A stretch of DNA of 64,000 nt from Artemisia argyi (taxonomy: Eukaryota; Streptophyta; Magnoliopsida; Asterales; Asteraceae). The stretch is taken from NCBI GenBank assembly GCA_030686995.1, contig CM060691.1, positions 65,953,031 through 66,017,030 on the forward strand. The letters are read 5' to 3'. This document shows, piece after piece, positions 41,585 to 52,637 of the stretch (within the stretch, counting starts at the first letter, position 1; each line of letters starts with the position of its first letter). The position numbers and the translations under genes were made by a program. The notes beneath the pieces are model-generated. The model saw only the letters and a program-made list of their open reading frames with translations. It had not been told where the DNA came from and did not search any database.

Positions 41585-42787
41585 AAAAGGCTAAACAAAA
41601 CTAAAAGCACAATTTTTATGGACCGGGTGCATTTAAGAATTCTACAAAAATTAGAAGAAAACTACTTCTCCTTAAAAATATAGCAGAAAAAATAAGCAAT
41701 CCCAAACACCTTATAAAACAATCTTAGTCGAATTACGTGTATCAGTATAGCCTATACAACATTTCTTTTCCACAATATTAATGGGTATTCTTGCAAAAAA
41801 TACAGACATCCTTCCATTATATTGTTTTTTAACATTTGAGTCATTACAAATGATATTGTTTTCATGTGGGTCATTTTGCTGGTCTAGAATAAACAGGTAA
41901 ACAGATAAGTGCAGGCTACTCGAGGATTGTGAGTCTTGGACTCAAATATACACAGCCGAACTGGGGTATTCCGTTACTGTTTTTAACCATTTCCTTGGCC
42001 ACCCCCTAGACGTGCACCTAGTGAGGTTTGAACATGGGACCTCTTGTGAAGACATCAAGGTGCCTCTAGGCCACCTTGATGGTGGTTTTTGGCATTTGGC
42101 TGATTTAAAATAAACAGACGGGATTTCTCACCCGAGGAGTGTGAGTCTTTGACTCCCGTACAGGCGACCAAAGCAGGGTATCCCCGTGACCATTTCCAAC
42201 CCTTTCCCTCGCCACACTCATACCAAGTGAGGTTTTAACCTGAGACCCCTTATGACGACTTCAGGGTGTCTCATCACTAGGCCGCCTCGTTTTTTGATGG
42301 TCTAGAATCAGCTCTAAAAATCATAAATTTTATAAAAACAATGTTTAATTCACATTTCACATTTATGCCTCACACGAAATCATTTAACAACTTTAAGACA
42401 AAATGCACACAACAATTCACAATCCAAGAAATTAAACCCCAAATAACAATTCTAATAAACCAAACCTTATTTTTCGAAACCTTCTTCTTCTCATTAAGGA
42501 AAGCCAAATCATATCTAGCAGGCTTCAACCTTTTCCTTTTAATCTGTTTTTCAAAAAAAAAAAACACACACAAACATCAGATCCACCCATAAACCTACCA
42601 AATAAAATGTTACAAAAAATTAAATAAATAAATTACCCAATAATACCTGAGCTGAAGGCGTAAAAGGTGCAAATGAAGCTAATGGTGAAGCATGAGCAAT
42701 AGTTACTTGGGCTTCTAATGATTTTGGGGTTTTATCAATTTGTAAATCAGAGATTACTGCTTCGATCACTTGAGCAGTTTCAGCCAT
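38409..42787 (-). CDS. B3 DNA-binding domain protein gene (multi-exon; gap and one frameshift)
   Basis: Nuclear plant transcription-factor-type protein. Exons on the minus strand: 42647-42787 (ATG, 47 codons), 42466-42543, 40579-40610, 40340-40499, 40264 into the gap at 40077, then a C-terminal exon from 39138 to the stop at 38409. All visible borders are GT-AG and phases agree. The B3 domain runs from FPTFKKLMLASHVTRCFWM through IPTPFCRSFLPQHDF to GLSAGWRTFAVSHKLHEGD and is cut by the gap. The C-terminal exon carries the conserved helical region (KTFKDFRIRVNKQCID...) and a coiled coil ending DAPW, as in the At5g58280/Os01g0234100 group (recalled). One extra base near 38602-38608 breaks the frame before SEDAKRY; it may be real or a base error. 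Confidence 0.8.
39266..39576 (+). mobile_element. Start of an LTR element inside a B3 intron
   Basis: The segment begins TGTTAGAAATAATTGTACCG, a typical copia LTR start. It contains a TATA-like GTATTTATACC at about 39335 and runs into the N gap. It lies in the intron upstream of the 39138 exon start. The other end and any coding part are presumably in the gap. The inference rests on the LTR-like start and context only. Confidence 0.4.
39577..40076. other. Assembly gap (500 N)
   Basis: Exactly 500 N, the usual placeholder for a gap of unknown size. It hides the end of the B3-domain exon and probably the body of an LTR element. Confidence 1.
40672..40860. mobile_element. MITE in B3 intron (TIR GGAGTGTGTTTGGA)
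   Basis: The left end GGAGTGTGTTTGGAGTTGCT is matched in reverse complement by AGCAATCCAAAACACTCC at the right end. It is about 185 bp and non-coding. I could not establish the target duplication, so the superfamily is open. Confidence 0.6.
41127..41150. repeat. Homopolymer run of 24 G
   Basis: Twenty-four uninterrupted G bases within the B3 intron, unusual for such an AT-rich context. The run length may be a sequencing or assembly artefact. Confidence 0.95.
41251..41712. mobile_element. Second MITE in B3 intron, with a nested or duplicated copy
   Basis: The left end AGGTGTCTGGGATTGCTTAT pairs with ATAAGCAATCCCAAACACCT at the right. A further internal copy of the left end (GGTGTTTGGATTTGCTTATT) occurs at about 41339, and a related phrase at about 41092. 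A run of 29 A lies at 41554-41582. The words are related to those of the 40672 MITE. Confidence 0.6.
41905..42292 (-). mobile_element. Pair of SINE-like repeats with pol III A and B boxes
   Basis: Two diverged direct copies (about 41905-42075 and 42108-42292) share GTGAGTCTT, CCATTTCC, AGTGAGGTTT and TAGGCC blocks in the same order. On the minus strand the first has an A-box-like TGGCCTAGAGG followed by a B-box-like GTTCAAACC, the layout of a tRNA-derived SINE. No poly(A) tail or target duplication was defined. Confidence 0.45.
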
Positions 42788-42857
42788 TGATCACTCACCG
42801 GAGAGGATCAAGAAAAAGTAGTAAGTGTTGGTCTACTCTTGATAAAGTAACTGGCTT

Positions 42858-42866
42858 GTATATATG
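42858..42866 (-). promoter_or_regulatory. TATA box of the B3 gene
   Basis: CATATATAC on the minus strand, about 75 nt upstream of the ATG at 42787. The spacing leaves room for a short 5' UTR. No other TATA-like motif is as well placed. Confidence 0.5.
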
Positions 42867-43065
42867 GTACCTTTTTTATTGTTGTTGTAACTTATTCCAA
42901 GTTAAATAATGTTATACTCCGTATAAGTTTTTTAAGGAATCCTAGGTCCTCAACTATTTATCCGGGAAAAATAATTTTACACATTTTTATTTATTTATTT
43001 ATTTTATTTTTTTTCTTCATGTTTTATCCTTAATTATTTAATTAATAATTTTTTATACGTTACTA

Positions 43066-43782
43066 CTAGATGAGTACCCGTGCATAGCAACGGGATTTTA
43101 TAGCGAAAGATAGTGTGATAAAAAAAACTTTATATGTTATAAATGAAAAATAATAAAAGTTTGAAGATTTGGGGATTAAACATAATGTTTTGAAACCCGG
43201 TTCGACCCGGGTGGTTGAACCGGTTGAACCGTTCTGATCGAAAAATTGGTCGATTTAAACCGGATCAACTTGCTAGGTTGGGTCGAAAATGAGTCAAATT
43301 AAACCGGTTCAACCCGTCGAGTTTGAAGCGTCCCTGGTCAACCCGGTTTGTGATTTGTATTAATTGTTTTAATTGGTTATAAATGAAAAATAATAAAATT
43401 TTGAAGATTTGGGAATTAAACATAATATTTTGAAACCCGGTTCGACCCGGGTGGTTCAACCAGTTGAACCGTTCCGGTCGAAAATTTGGTCGATTTAAAC
43501 CGGGTCAACTTGCTAGGTTTGGTCGAAAATGGATCAAATTAAACCGGTTCAACCCGTCGGGTTTGAAGCGTCCTTGGTCAACCTGGTTTGTGATTTGTAT
43601 TAATTGTTTTAATTGGTTGTACAATGTGTATAAATCATTGTACTTTTAATTAATGAGGTGTTTTTAATAAGAGTATTAATTACATTTCATAATTTCTTTT
43701 AATAAGATTTTTCAACATTTGACATTCCTTAACTTTTCATTTTTTTCCACTTTGACCATTTTTCCTTTATATGTAGTATAGA
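43066..43782 (-). mobile_element. Non-autonomous Helitron with canonical ends
   Basis: On the minus strand the element begins TCTATACTACATATAAAGG (5' TC preceded by A). It ends with hairpin CCCGTTGCTATGCACGGG, then TACTCATCTAG followed by T. A-TC...CTAG-T with a subterminal hairpin is the full Helitron signature. It is about 717 bp, has no ORF of note and contains a 240-bp tandem duplication. Confidence 0.8.
43139..43618. repeat. 240-bp tandem duplication inside the Helitron
   Basis: Copies 43139-43378 and 43379-43618 are nearly identical. They are rich in GGTTCAACCCG-type words that produce short palindromes (CCCGGTTCGACCCGGG). Confidence 0.9.
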
Positions 43783-43924
43783 TAATAATAGTTCAAAGTA
43801 TATGTAATAGAGGAGAGTTATTTTACATAGCAAACTTATCTTACATACCAAATGACTCATCTCTACCATCCATTTAAAATAAAATCAATGGTTGAGAATA
43901 AAACTATTTTAATATTTCACATAT

Positions 43925-44395
43925 TTTTTATAATTTAAATATCTTTTAAATCGTTAATCGTTAAATGAAAATAATTACACCATCGCGACAAGCATTTAAT
44001 TATCTTTCTATAGACGGGCATTTTGATATACTTTTGAAAATAGAATCATTTATTTCACGTTTTTTCATTTTTTATTATAAAAATTTGCATAAAAAATCAT
44101 ATGTGATATTAGTGTTAAATTACATATGATATGAAATATCACATGTGATATTAGTATTAAATCACATATAATATAATATCACATGTGATATTAATGTTAA
44201 ATCACATATGATTTTTTCATGCAAATTTCAGTAACAAAAAAAAAAAAGTGAAAAACACGAAAATAATAATTTTGTCGAAAGTATATTGAAGTGTCTATCT
44301 ATAGAAAGATAATTAAATGCCCGTCGTAACAGTATATTTTTTTCGCTTAACGATTAACGATTTGAAAGATATTAACATTTGAAAAAAATGATGAA
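43925..44395. repeat. Long imperfect palindrome (foldback or MITE-like)
   Basis: The left outer arm has TAAATCGTTAATCGTTAA and TTAATTATCTTTCTATAGAC. The right arm has their complements (GTCTATCTATAGAAAGATAA, TTAACGATTAACGATTT). The inner part repeats ATATCACATGTGATAT and related near-palindromes around 44100-44215. There is no coding capacity. Confidence 0.75.
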
Positions 44396-44699
44396 AGTAG
44401 GTTTTTTAAATTGTTGGAATTAATCTCATCAATTAAATCAAATAAATACGAAGGGTGAAGATTAGTCCCTTGATATATAAAAAAAGTTTGATCCTTAAAT
44501 AATCTTAATCATATGTAATATAGGATAACATGAAAAGAAAATGTTAAGAAATTTAGAATGAAGAAAGTATAAAACGTCTTATATATATATGGTATTTATT
44601 TGTTTAAATGTTACATTTGATGTTGAAACAAGCATTGTTTACAGCGTTTCGTTGGGGGGGCAAGTTTAGATTTAATTAAAAGACTGTTAAAATAAGAGT

Positions 44700-45445
44700 A
44701 AGGGTGTTCAAAACCGAACCGTACTAGGTGAGTAAAATGGAGGGACATTTGTGTAACTTTTTGTTACATAAAAGTAAGGGTGTTCACGGAGCGGTTCGAC
44801 CCGGTTCGGTTAGAAATTTCAAGAATCCATCGTGGGGCTAGTAGTTGTTTTATAACTCAAAACCGAACCGTACTAGGTGAGTAATAGTACATGTGTGTAC
44901 CTGATGAGCAGTCACTTGTGGTTCGAGTCATGCTTAACCATTCTAAACAATTAATCGAATCGAGCTGGATAAAAGATAATATAATCTAGAACCCAAAATG
45001 TTATTGTAGTAAGGTTAAATAATATTGAAAAGATTAAAGTCATCGTAAGGTTATTCCGTTATCATAAAAACATTTAAATCATCATATATAACAATGTAAC
45101 TAAGACTACTTATTGGACGTTTACAGGCCACACTCCCTTTAATCAAATGTTATACAAAGACGTTAGTGAATGTTCATATTATGTACTTAAAAAATCCGTT
45201 ATACAATAAAAGAATACGCGTACAATTTTATGAGTATTTAATTAAAACCTAGATGTATATTATACACGGTTCGGGTAACCACGGATAACTAAGAATGAAA
45301 ACCTAAACTGAACCGTGATAAGCGGGATTTTTCAGTTTTGGGTTTTCTTGGTTTCGGTTTCTTCGGTATCGATTTTTTACTGTTTTGGATTGAGCAGACC
45401 GACTTGGTTAGTTGGTTTCTCGAATTTTTAAACACCCCTACATAA
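44700..45445. mobile_element. Possible MITE with AAGGGTGTTCAAAA termini
   Basis: The left end TAAGGGTGTTCAAAACCG resembles the complement of the right end (TTTTTAAACACCCCTACA). AAAACCGAACCGTACTAGGT occurs twice (about 44712 and 44858). GGTGTTTAAA-type termini are common in plant hAT MITEs, but I found no clean target duplication. Confidence 0.35.
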
Positions 45446-45851
45446 AAGTCCCGAGATTAAACATGGGGACTTTTTTTGTAATTGCATGTTAGCACCTATA
45501 TTGCAACTTTTTCAGGGACTCTTTTCGTAAAGTAAATAAACACATAGACCAAAGTTGATATAATTTAATCCGCAAGAGCCATTTGTGTTTTTGTCAGGGC
45601 CCTTTTTTGCAATTTTCTAGAGACTATTTTGCAGCGCAAATACATCATAAGCATTATTTTGCCAAACACCACAATACAAATAGTTTTTTTTTTCCTTTCT
45701 TTCTCTTCAAATAATGTTTATCTTACTATCTTATAACAGATGAAGGTCTACTTAATATAGAAACTTTTAAAATTCAGCAATCCAAGTTATAAAGCTAAAA
45801 CACAAAGTAACTAAAGTACATTTTCTAATATTTAAAAATTCTTATATTCAA

Positions 45852-46235
45852 AGTACAACTAGTTAAAATAGGAATACTAACATTAAATACAATAAATAAA
45901 TTATTATGTAAATTAAAACAATTAATTAACTGGTCAATAAATATAATTAATGCAGTTATTAAAACATTTCTTAAATAAGAAAAATACAAATTATGCATAT
46001 TGTACAACAAATTTAACACAAATCCTGTATTAAATGTCACTAAGTACAACTAATTAAATAGAAATACTAATATTAAATACAATAAATAAATCATTATGTA
46101 TATTAGATACAATTAATTAACTAGACAATAAATATAATTAATACAGTTATTAAAAACCCCTTACATAAGAAATATACATTATCAAGCATATTGCACAACC
46201 AACTTAAACGTAATTCCTGTATTGAATGTCACTAA
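45852..46235. repeat. Tandem duplication of about 191 bp
   Basis: AGTACAACTAGTTAAAATAG at 45852 and AGTACAACTAATTAAATAG at 46043 open two diverged copies, both running to a CTGTATT(A/G)AATGTCACTAA segment. Very AT-rich, no gene. Confidence 0.8.
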
Positions 46236-46363
46236 TACAAAAAATAAAGCACATTATACAAATATTCAAGCCCAAACGGGTAACAGGCCAAATGGACTCA
46301 AGCTCGAACGGCCACGAACTAAACGAAATACATGATTCACCAGATTTTTTTTCTAAATGCTTT

Positions 46364-48110
46364 TTGTTTTGTTTTTAACTTTTTTTTTTTATTTCTTTTA
46401 TTTGTTTTTCGGCTTAGGGTTCTTTTAATTTATTTATTTTTATTTGTATTCTGCTTTTAGTTTCTTTTTCTTTATTTGTTTTTCGGTTTCGGTATCCATT
46501 TTACTTATCTATTTTTATTTTTTTAGTTCTGGTTTCTTTTTATTTTTTTATTTTTCGATTTCGGTTTGTATTTATTTATTTATTTTTATTTGTTTTTCTC
46601 CTTCGATTTCTTTTACTTTTTTGTTTTATTTATTTATTTTCTTTTTCTTTTTATTTATTTGTTTTTCATTTTTGGTTTCTTTTTACTTTATTTGTTTTTG
46701 GGTTCTAGTTTATTTATTTGTTTGGTTTATTTTTACTCATTTTTTTTAGTTTCGGTTTCTTTTTATTTTTATTTATTTATTTTCGCTTTTTTTTTTTATT
46801 TAGTTTTTTCAATTTTGGTTCTTTTACTTATTTGTTTTTCGGTTCTAGTTTTTTTCCTTGTTTTTTCTCTTTTGATTTTTACTTATTTGTTTTTCGGTCA
46901 CAATTATTTTTATTTATTTATTTTCACTTTCTTTTTATTTCTTAGTTTTTCGGTTTCTTATTTGTAAGAAACCGAGCAATATTTTGGTTTATTTTTTACT
47001 TATAAATAATATTTTAGTTTCTTTTTTCTTATAAATAATATTTCGGTTTCATTTCAGGTTTCTTTATACAAACATGATATATTGATATATATTTTACACG
47101 AAAAGTACATTTATTAACTTGGACATATTGTTGTCTGATTTTAACATGAAATCTTCATAATAGTGGAATTTTTACATAATATTGCATACATTACCATCAT
47201 ATGATTATTTTTTCCATTAGCAGTACATTTTGACAAATAATGCCTTGGCCATTTGTCACTGTGACAATAATGCCATTAATTAATGGACTAGTATTATCTT
47301 GGTATGGGGGCTTTATATCAGATTGAATAAGAAACTATATTTGATGAAATTGGATGTTTCTTTTTAGGATTTAATTTAATCATTTTCATGCATTTAATAA
47401 AAGAAACCACCCACTAAACAAGTTATAATGGACCTTATAAATATTTTTTTTCCAATCGTGTATACTCATATGTAAAAAGAAACCGAAAACAAATAAATGA
47501 AAAGAAGCCGAAATCAGAAAAAATATATATATAAAAAGAAACAGAAACCAAAATCAAATAAACAAAAATAAAGTGAAAATAAATAAATAAAAATAAAATA
47601 AAAGAAACCGAAACCAGAATTGGATCTGAAAAACAATTAAGTAAAAAGAAACTGAAACCGAAAAATAAATAAATAAGCTAGAACCAAAAAACAAGTAATA
47701 TAAAAGAAACAAAAACCGAAAAAACAAATAAATAAATTAAAATTAAATTAAAATAAACCGAGAGCAAAAGACAAATAAAGAAAAAGAAAATGGAACCGAA
47801 AAACAAATAAGTAAAAAGATACCGAAACCTAAAATCAAATAAATAAAAAGAAACCAAAATCGTAAAAGAAATAAATAAAAAGAAAGAGAAAATAAATAAA
47901 TAAAGCGAAAAAGAAAAAGACACCGGAACCAAAAACAAATAAATACATATAAGTAAAGAGAAACCGAACCCGCAAACAAATAAATAATAAGAAACTGAAA
48001 CTGAAACCAAAAATCAAATAAAAAATAATTAAAAGAAACCGAAAATGAAAAACAAATAAAAGAATCCAAAAAAGTAAAAATAATAAAAAAGCCTCTAAAA
48101 ACGGAAAAAA
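46364..48110. repeat. Second giant inverted simple-repeat structure
   Basis: The left arm (46364-46980) is made of variants of TTTTTATTTGTTTTTCGGTT. The right arm (47475-48110) is the reverse-complement type (AACCGAAAAACAAATAAAAA). The roughly 500-bp centre is unique AT-rich DNA. The F/I/L/Y-rich ORFs on both arms are repeat translations and not genes. Confidence 0.75.
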
Positions 48111-48391
48111 GTTAACAAATATAAATTAATAATGGAATTCAAAAGTCAAAAGTTATTTACATAAATCATCCATCATTTGTTACTAACGCTCGTTTAGTGT
48201 GTGTACTTAAAAGAACTAACGAATGACCAACACCCGTTTAGTCCCTATAGACTCGACCAAAACAAATTGCCTTTTGGTCAAAGGAGCAGTCACTACAAAA
48301 TAGGCAACCACAAGGCCGACCATTGTAAATATTACATGTTATGGACGAAAGGTGCTACTGTGTGTAAACCACAAGGACAATTTATCTAATT

Positions 48392-48540
48392 AATTCTATT
48401 TAAAATTTGTAGCATCTAACAACTTGCTCAATTGTTCTTAATAGTTTTCAAATTTATTTTTCCATTCAAGAAAATTTTCTTTTTCAAATAGCGGTGGTCT
48501 TTGTGTAGATTGCTCTTCTTTGAGATTTTCAAAATCCATG
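48392..48540 (-). pseudogene. Start of a copia gag (short relic)
   Basis: From the minus-strand ATG at about 48540 the frame reads MDFENLKEEQSTQRPPLFEK, followed by ENFLEWKNKFENY and a stop. (K)EEQ..QRPPL....NF..WK..(F) is the usual start of copia Gag in this plant group. It lies downstream of the LTR at 48608-49947 and of a PBS-like sequence, as a gag should. Confidence 0.6.
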
Positions 48541-48607
48541 GATCGATCCAAGTTTTAAAATACAATATATTTTAAAGATCTTGAGTAACATAGCTCTTGA
48601 TGCCAAT

Positions 48608-49947
48608 TGTGGAAAACTAGAAGGGGGTTGAATAGTTTACCGCTTTTTAACTTGATTTACTTTGTTAACTTTATGTGTAATCAACAATCAAAACTAATAA
48701 ATAATAAGTAATGTAAAAGAGTAAAGTAAGAAACGATCAAACCACAACACGAGTGTTTATCGTGGTTCGGCTACAAAGGACTCTTTTTCTTTGCCCTACT
48801 CCACGCCCCGAGAATCCAACTCGAGAGTATCCTCCAATAGTCAATAAGCTCCCTTCTCGGCGGAGAATACCTTACAATCGTCGCTTACACTTTATCCGGT
48901 ACAATGCTAAATATCGGGTTCTTTTACAAAGGCACAACCACTCCTAACATCGCCTATACAATATTTATGACACTAAGCTAGATGTCGAGTTCTTTTTCAA
49001 CGGGTACAACCACTTCCAGTAGTCTATGTATTTTGAGGATTAAAATACTAACCGATCACTATAGACAATATACAAACAAATGATGTATAAACTATAAGAG
49101 TTTACACAGTGCAAAGCTACCAAGACTTGCAACGTGGTGTTGAAGCTTGTAGTCTTTTTGGATGAACTCGAGGACTTCTTTGCTACTAAAGAGAATCACA
49201 CAAGTGAGATGCTACTAAGTTAAGTGATAGAAATGAGAGTTTGTGTGTAAACTATAACTAAGTGATGAAGGATTTCTTGGATGTGGCTTGCTATTTATAG
49301 GAAAAACCTAACAGCTAGGCCACATATCAGGCGAAACTAAATCAAGGGTTTCGCCCTTGCCTTCCCAACGTTCCGCCAGAGCTGACGGAGTTCCTTTCAA
49401 AAAATCTTTCCATATCTATGACAAGTCCTATCAAGAACATTCAAAGTCAACTTGTAAGATATGTTGAGTGAGAATATAGCAAAGATATGCATGAGATCTT
49501 TTACAAAGATTTACAAAGAGCTTTGACAAGATATGTATGATGCAATGCATGATGTAGATGTATATTTCTAATTTTAGACTTTTACTAATATGAAAGTGAA
49601 CTTGTAAAAGTATTCTTATAGCAACATGGACTAATGTTTCTATGATGTGTTTTTACTAAGTAATTGAGTTACTAAAGATGTTTGAAGACATATAACTCAA
49701 TACGACACACAGTATTTAGTAAAACTTATTAAATATGTTTTGACACTTAATATGCTATCAACATTGTTAGATAAACAATGAGTCATGTAACAAATGTAAT
49801 ATTTACTTAGAAATAAAGTTTCTATATGTGAGACTTATACTATAGTTATACTTTGCTAGAAAATAAAGTTTATACTTTGTCTACAACAAAATATTAGCAA
49901 AGATCGTAAAATATAAATAATGTTATAAGACGATATTTGTATTAACA
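48608..49947 (-). mobile_element. 1.34-kb copia-type LTR (minus orientation)
   Basis: On the minus strand it begins TGTTAATACAAATATCG and ends GTTTTCCACA. A purine tract (AAAAAGAGGGAGAT) lies directly before it and a PBS-like TTGGCATCAAGAGC directly after it. A TATA box (CTATAAATAG, about 49289-49298) is present. Having a PPT on one side and a PBS plus gag on the other means this LTR is shared between two element bodies. Confidence 0.65.
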
Positions 49948-50530
49948 ATCTCCCTCTTTTTGTTGAGGATAAAATGTAAATTTTATTTTTAAGCAACTAG
50001 ATAGTTATAGTATCAAGTCTTTTAAAAATCTATATTAAACTATGTATTACTCAACTTTTAGTTATCTATGATTGATATGCAAAAGTAAAGGTTGAGTTTA
50101 ATATTAATTCTCCCCCTTTTTGTCGAAACAAAAAGAAGAGTTGCGTAGCAGAACAATGCAAGCCGAATGCTCCCCCTTGGACAATACTGCCAAGAAAGGA
50201 TACATGGATTTTGATCCTACAAAAGGAGAGTTAGTTGTCGACAAAGACAAGTATGTATAGTCAACCACACGAAAATTCATGAAAAGGTAAGCAACCACAT
50301 TACAATCATGACAAAGAAAAGGTCAACCCATGATGCAAACTATATAGTAGAACCGATCTCATTTCAAGTAAAATTTAACTTTGACGAAAGTCAAAGTAAA
50401 GACATGAAATAAAAGGGTCAAGGTCCTACTTCTAAAGAGAAAAATGCAAAAATGGAAAAATAATTAAGAAAATGAAAATCCTACATCTATAAAAGGTCAT
50501 CAAAGTCCTTAATGAGAAACATTCTCCTAA
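49948..50530 (-). other. 3' untranslated region with repeated polypurine tracts
   Basis: On the minus strand, AAAAGGGGGAGAA (near 50105) and CCAAGGGGGAGC (near 50168) accompany the PPT adjoining the LTR. No ORF. The multiple PPT pattern matches the element at 2743-5716. Confidence 0.5.
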
Positions 50531-50538
50531 AGCAAGTT

Positions 50539-51410
50539 CTATGGATGGTAAGCATGAGAAAGAGCATTTAGATGCTCGAGAATGTTTTGGAGGATGAAGC
50601 AGGTTTCTTCTTGAACTTGGTGAAGCATGGTTTTTATGCTTTCACAAATTTTGATTGTTCGCTTACATTGCGAGCAACCATGACGAGAGTTGGGTAGGAT
50701 ATGGTTAGTGGTTGATTGTTGTGATGGTGGAACACAAGTGGTTTGATGGTTAGTGTTTGGTGCTACAACGGATGACAACAGGGTGGTTTGGAATTCCATC
50801 GCTTGATGAAGGTGTGTATCAATCATGCTTTTGAAAGCATACAAGTTGTCGAGGCGATCATTGATCTCCTCATTGGTGTTTGGTGGGTTATTCCACAAGG
50901 ATGCCTATATTTCCTTGTAGGAAGGAAACAAGGATTCGAAGTGTTGAGATTGGGATTGGGGTTCTTGAGGTGGTGCTTGGGGTTGATCATTTTGTTGGAA
51001 GTTAGGTTCTCCATATAAAGGACCATGGATGTCTTTGTAGATGGGATGAAATAACATTGGTTTTGGTTGTGGTGGTTCTTGTGGTTGAGATGATTGTGCT
51101 TCAAATGTTTGTGGTCCCAATGGTGGTGGAGTTGGTGATTTTGGAGAAAGATTTTCCAGGTCTTCAAGAGATGGAAGAGGTGATGATTGTGGAGTTCCAA
51201 AGAGTTCCATAGGTTCTATCTTAGGTGATTTTAGAGGTGATGGTGATTTTGATGGTTGAGTTGGTGCTGATGGTGGTATTGGATCAATTGGTGTTTTTGT
51301 AGGTGGTGGAGTGGTTGTGATATTTTGTGATCTAGGTGATGGTGTAGGAGTAACAATGTTAAGGAATTTTCTTCCTTGATGGGTGATGATATGATGAGTG
51401 GTGATTCATC
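50539..51410 (-). pseudogene. Proline/serine-rich ORF downstream of a lost pol
   Basis: A frame open from about 51410 to 50539 except one stop near 50905. The first half is Pro/Ser/Gln-rich (SPLPSLEDLENLSPKSP). The second half has a possible coiled coil and a CSQCKRTIKICESI segment. Its place between pol and the PPT is that of the extra (env-like) ORFs of SIRE/Maximus copia elements. I see no membrane segment or signal peptide, so an envelope function is not supported. Confidence 0.4.
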
Positions 51411-52088
51411 CGAAGATGATGAGTTTAAGTTGATGGTTGAGTTGAAGCAACAAGGTTTGACGCTAATCCTAGCGGTTCTTCTAATGGGTCAAGATGGTGG
51501 TGATGAGTTGCTAGACTTTGTCATGGTCGTACAAAGATGGTAATGAGATGTTTAAAATGCAAGAAGGTGATGGTGAAGTGTGAGTACAAACTATCCAAGA
51601 TGGATCAAGGCTATGCTAGGGCATGTGGTCGACGCCAACTTATAAAGTTGAAGAATTTTGGAAGGTGTATTTGGATTTGATGTTCTACCATACAAATCTT
51701 GAGGTTTCTAATGATTTGGATGGTTTAAGAAGGTTGTCAAATCATTGGAAGTCAATCCAATGGAATATGGTAGAGTAAGAAGACCAAGATATGCACTAAA
51801 TGCTATGTGGTCATGTCATATGATTTGGATCAGATGTTCCATGGATTCCATGAAACCTTTTGGAGGGTTCCTTCCTTTATGTAGAAGGGTTCCTTGGGTT
51901 AATTTTGTTTAAATTTGATTTTTAGCGGGAAGAGGTTTCCTATTGGTTCAAATGAGCAAAAATGATCCTAATATGTTTAATGAGGGTTAAGGAAGATGTT
52001 TCTCACTAATGAAGATGATTTGGTGGTTTAGAAAATGTGAAAATAAGAAAAATGAAAAATTTTCTGCAGGCACTTGGCGGAACCAAAC

Positions 52089-52547
52089 TGATGGATCTTA
52101 ACACCTTGAACTGTGTTAGATTGATACTTTGAGTTATATCACTAAGTATGCGGAATCTACTTAGTAATACTTAGAAGTTTAATTGTAAATGAAACAGTTG
52201 TATGTAACAAACTGTAAGCTCCAATATTATTAAAGATAATAATACGAGTGATCTTTGTATCACTAGGGTTACACCTTGAAGCTCTAGAAAAACATATATC
52301 TAACTTTAACCTAGGACCTCCTTTTATAGCACAAGGAATCCTCTTCTACAAGATAAGTATAACTCTAATAGAATAAGATATACACAAGATCTATTCTATA
52401 TTTATCTTTACACGTTTCCTAACAATTATCCTAACAGCAGTGGTAATATATGTACTAGCAGTGGTAATGAGTTTCCACTGCAAGTGCATTCTTCAGTAGT
52501 TGTAACATCTTCACTAGCCGTGGTAACTGTTAGTATAATTCCCAACA
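52089..52547 (-). mobile_element. 3' LTR of the copia element
   Basis: 459 bp. In element orientation U3 begins TGTTGGGAATTATAC. Five copies or relics of a 21-bp motif fill the first 110 bp, followed by a TATA box (GCTATAAAAG) about 220 bp from the start. It lacks the 19-bp segment TTATGAATGAGAACAATG(T) present in the other LTR. Confidence 0.9.
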
Positions 52548-52561
52548 ATCCTCCCCTAAAC
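52548..52561 (-). promoter_or_regulatory. Polypurine tract
   Basis: GTTTAGGGGAGGAT on the minus strand directly before the 3' LTR; the plus-strand DNA primer site. Confidence 0.8.
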
Positions 52562-52637
52562 TTATGATTAATATGTAAATCAATAAGTTTCTTCAAGTAG
52601 TCAGAATATATGAGGATATGGGAATTCTTCCAAACAC

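Noticed and set aside
41905..42292. tRNA gene
   Set aside because: A-box and B-box-like words are present, but no cloverleaf or acceptor stem; it fits a SINE-like repeat.
46444..48069. ORFs with apparent membrane-protein composition (F, L, I, Y rich)
   Set aside because: They are translations of the TTTTTATTTGTTTTTCGG simple repeat in several frames on both arms.
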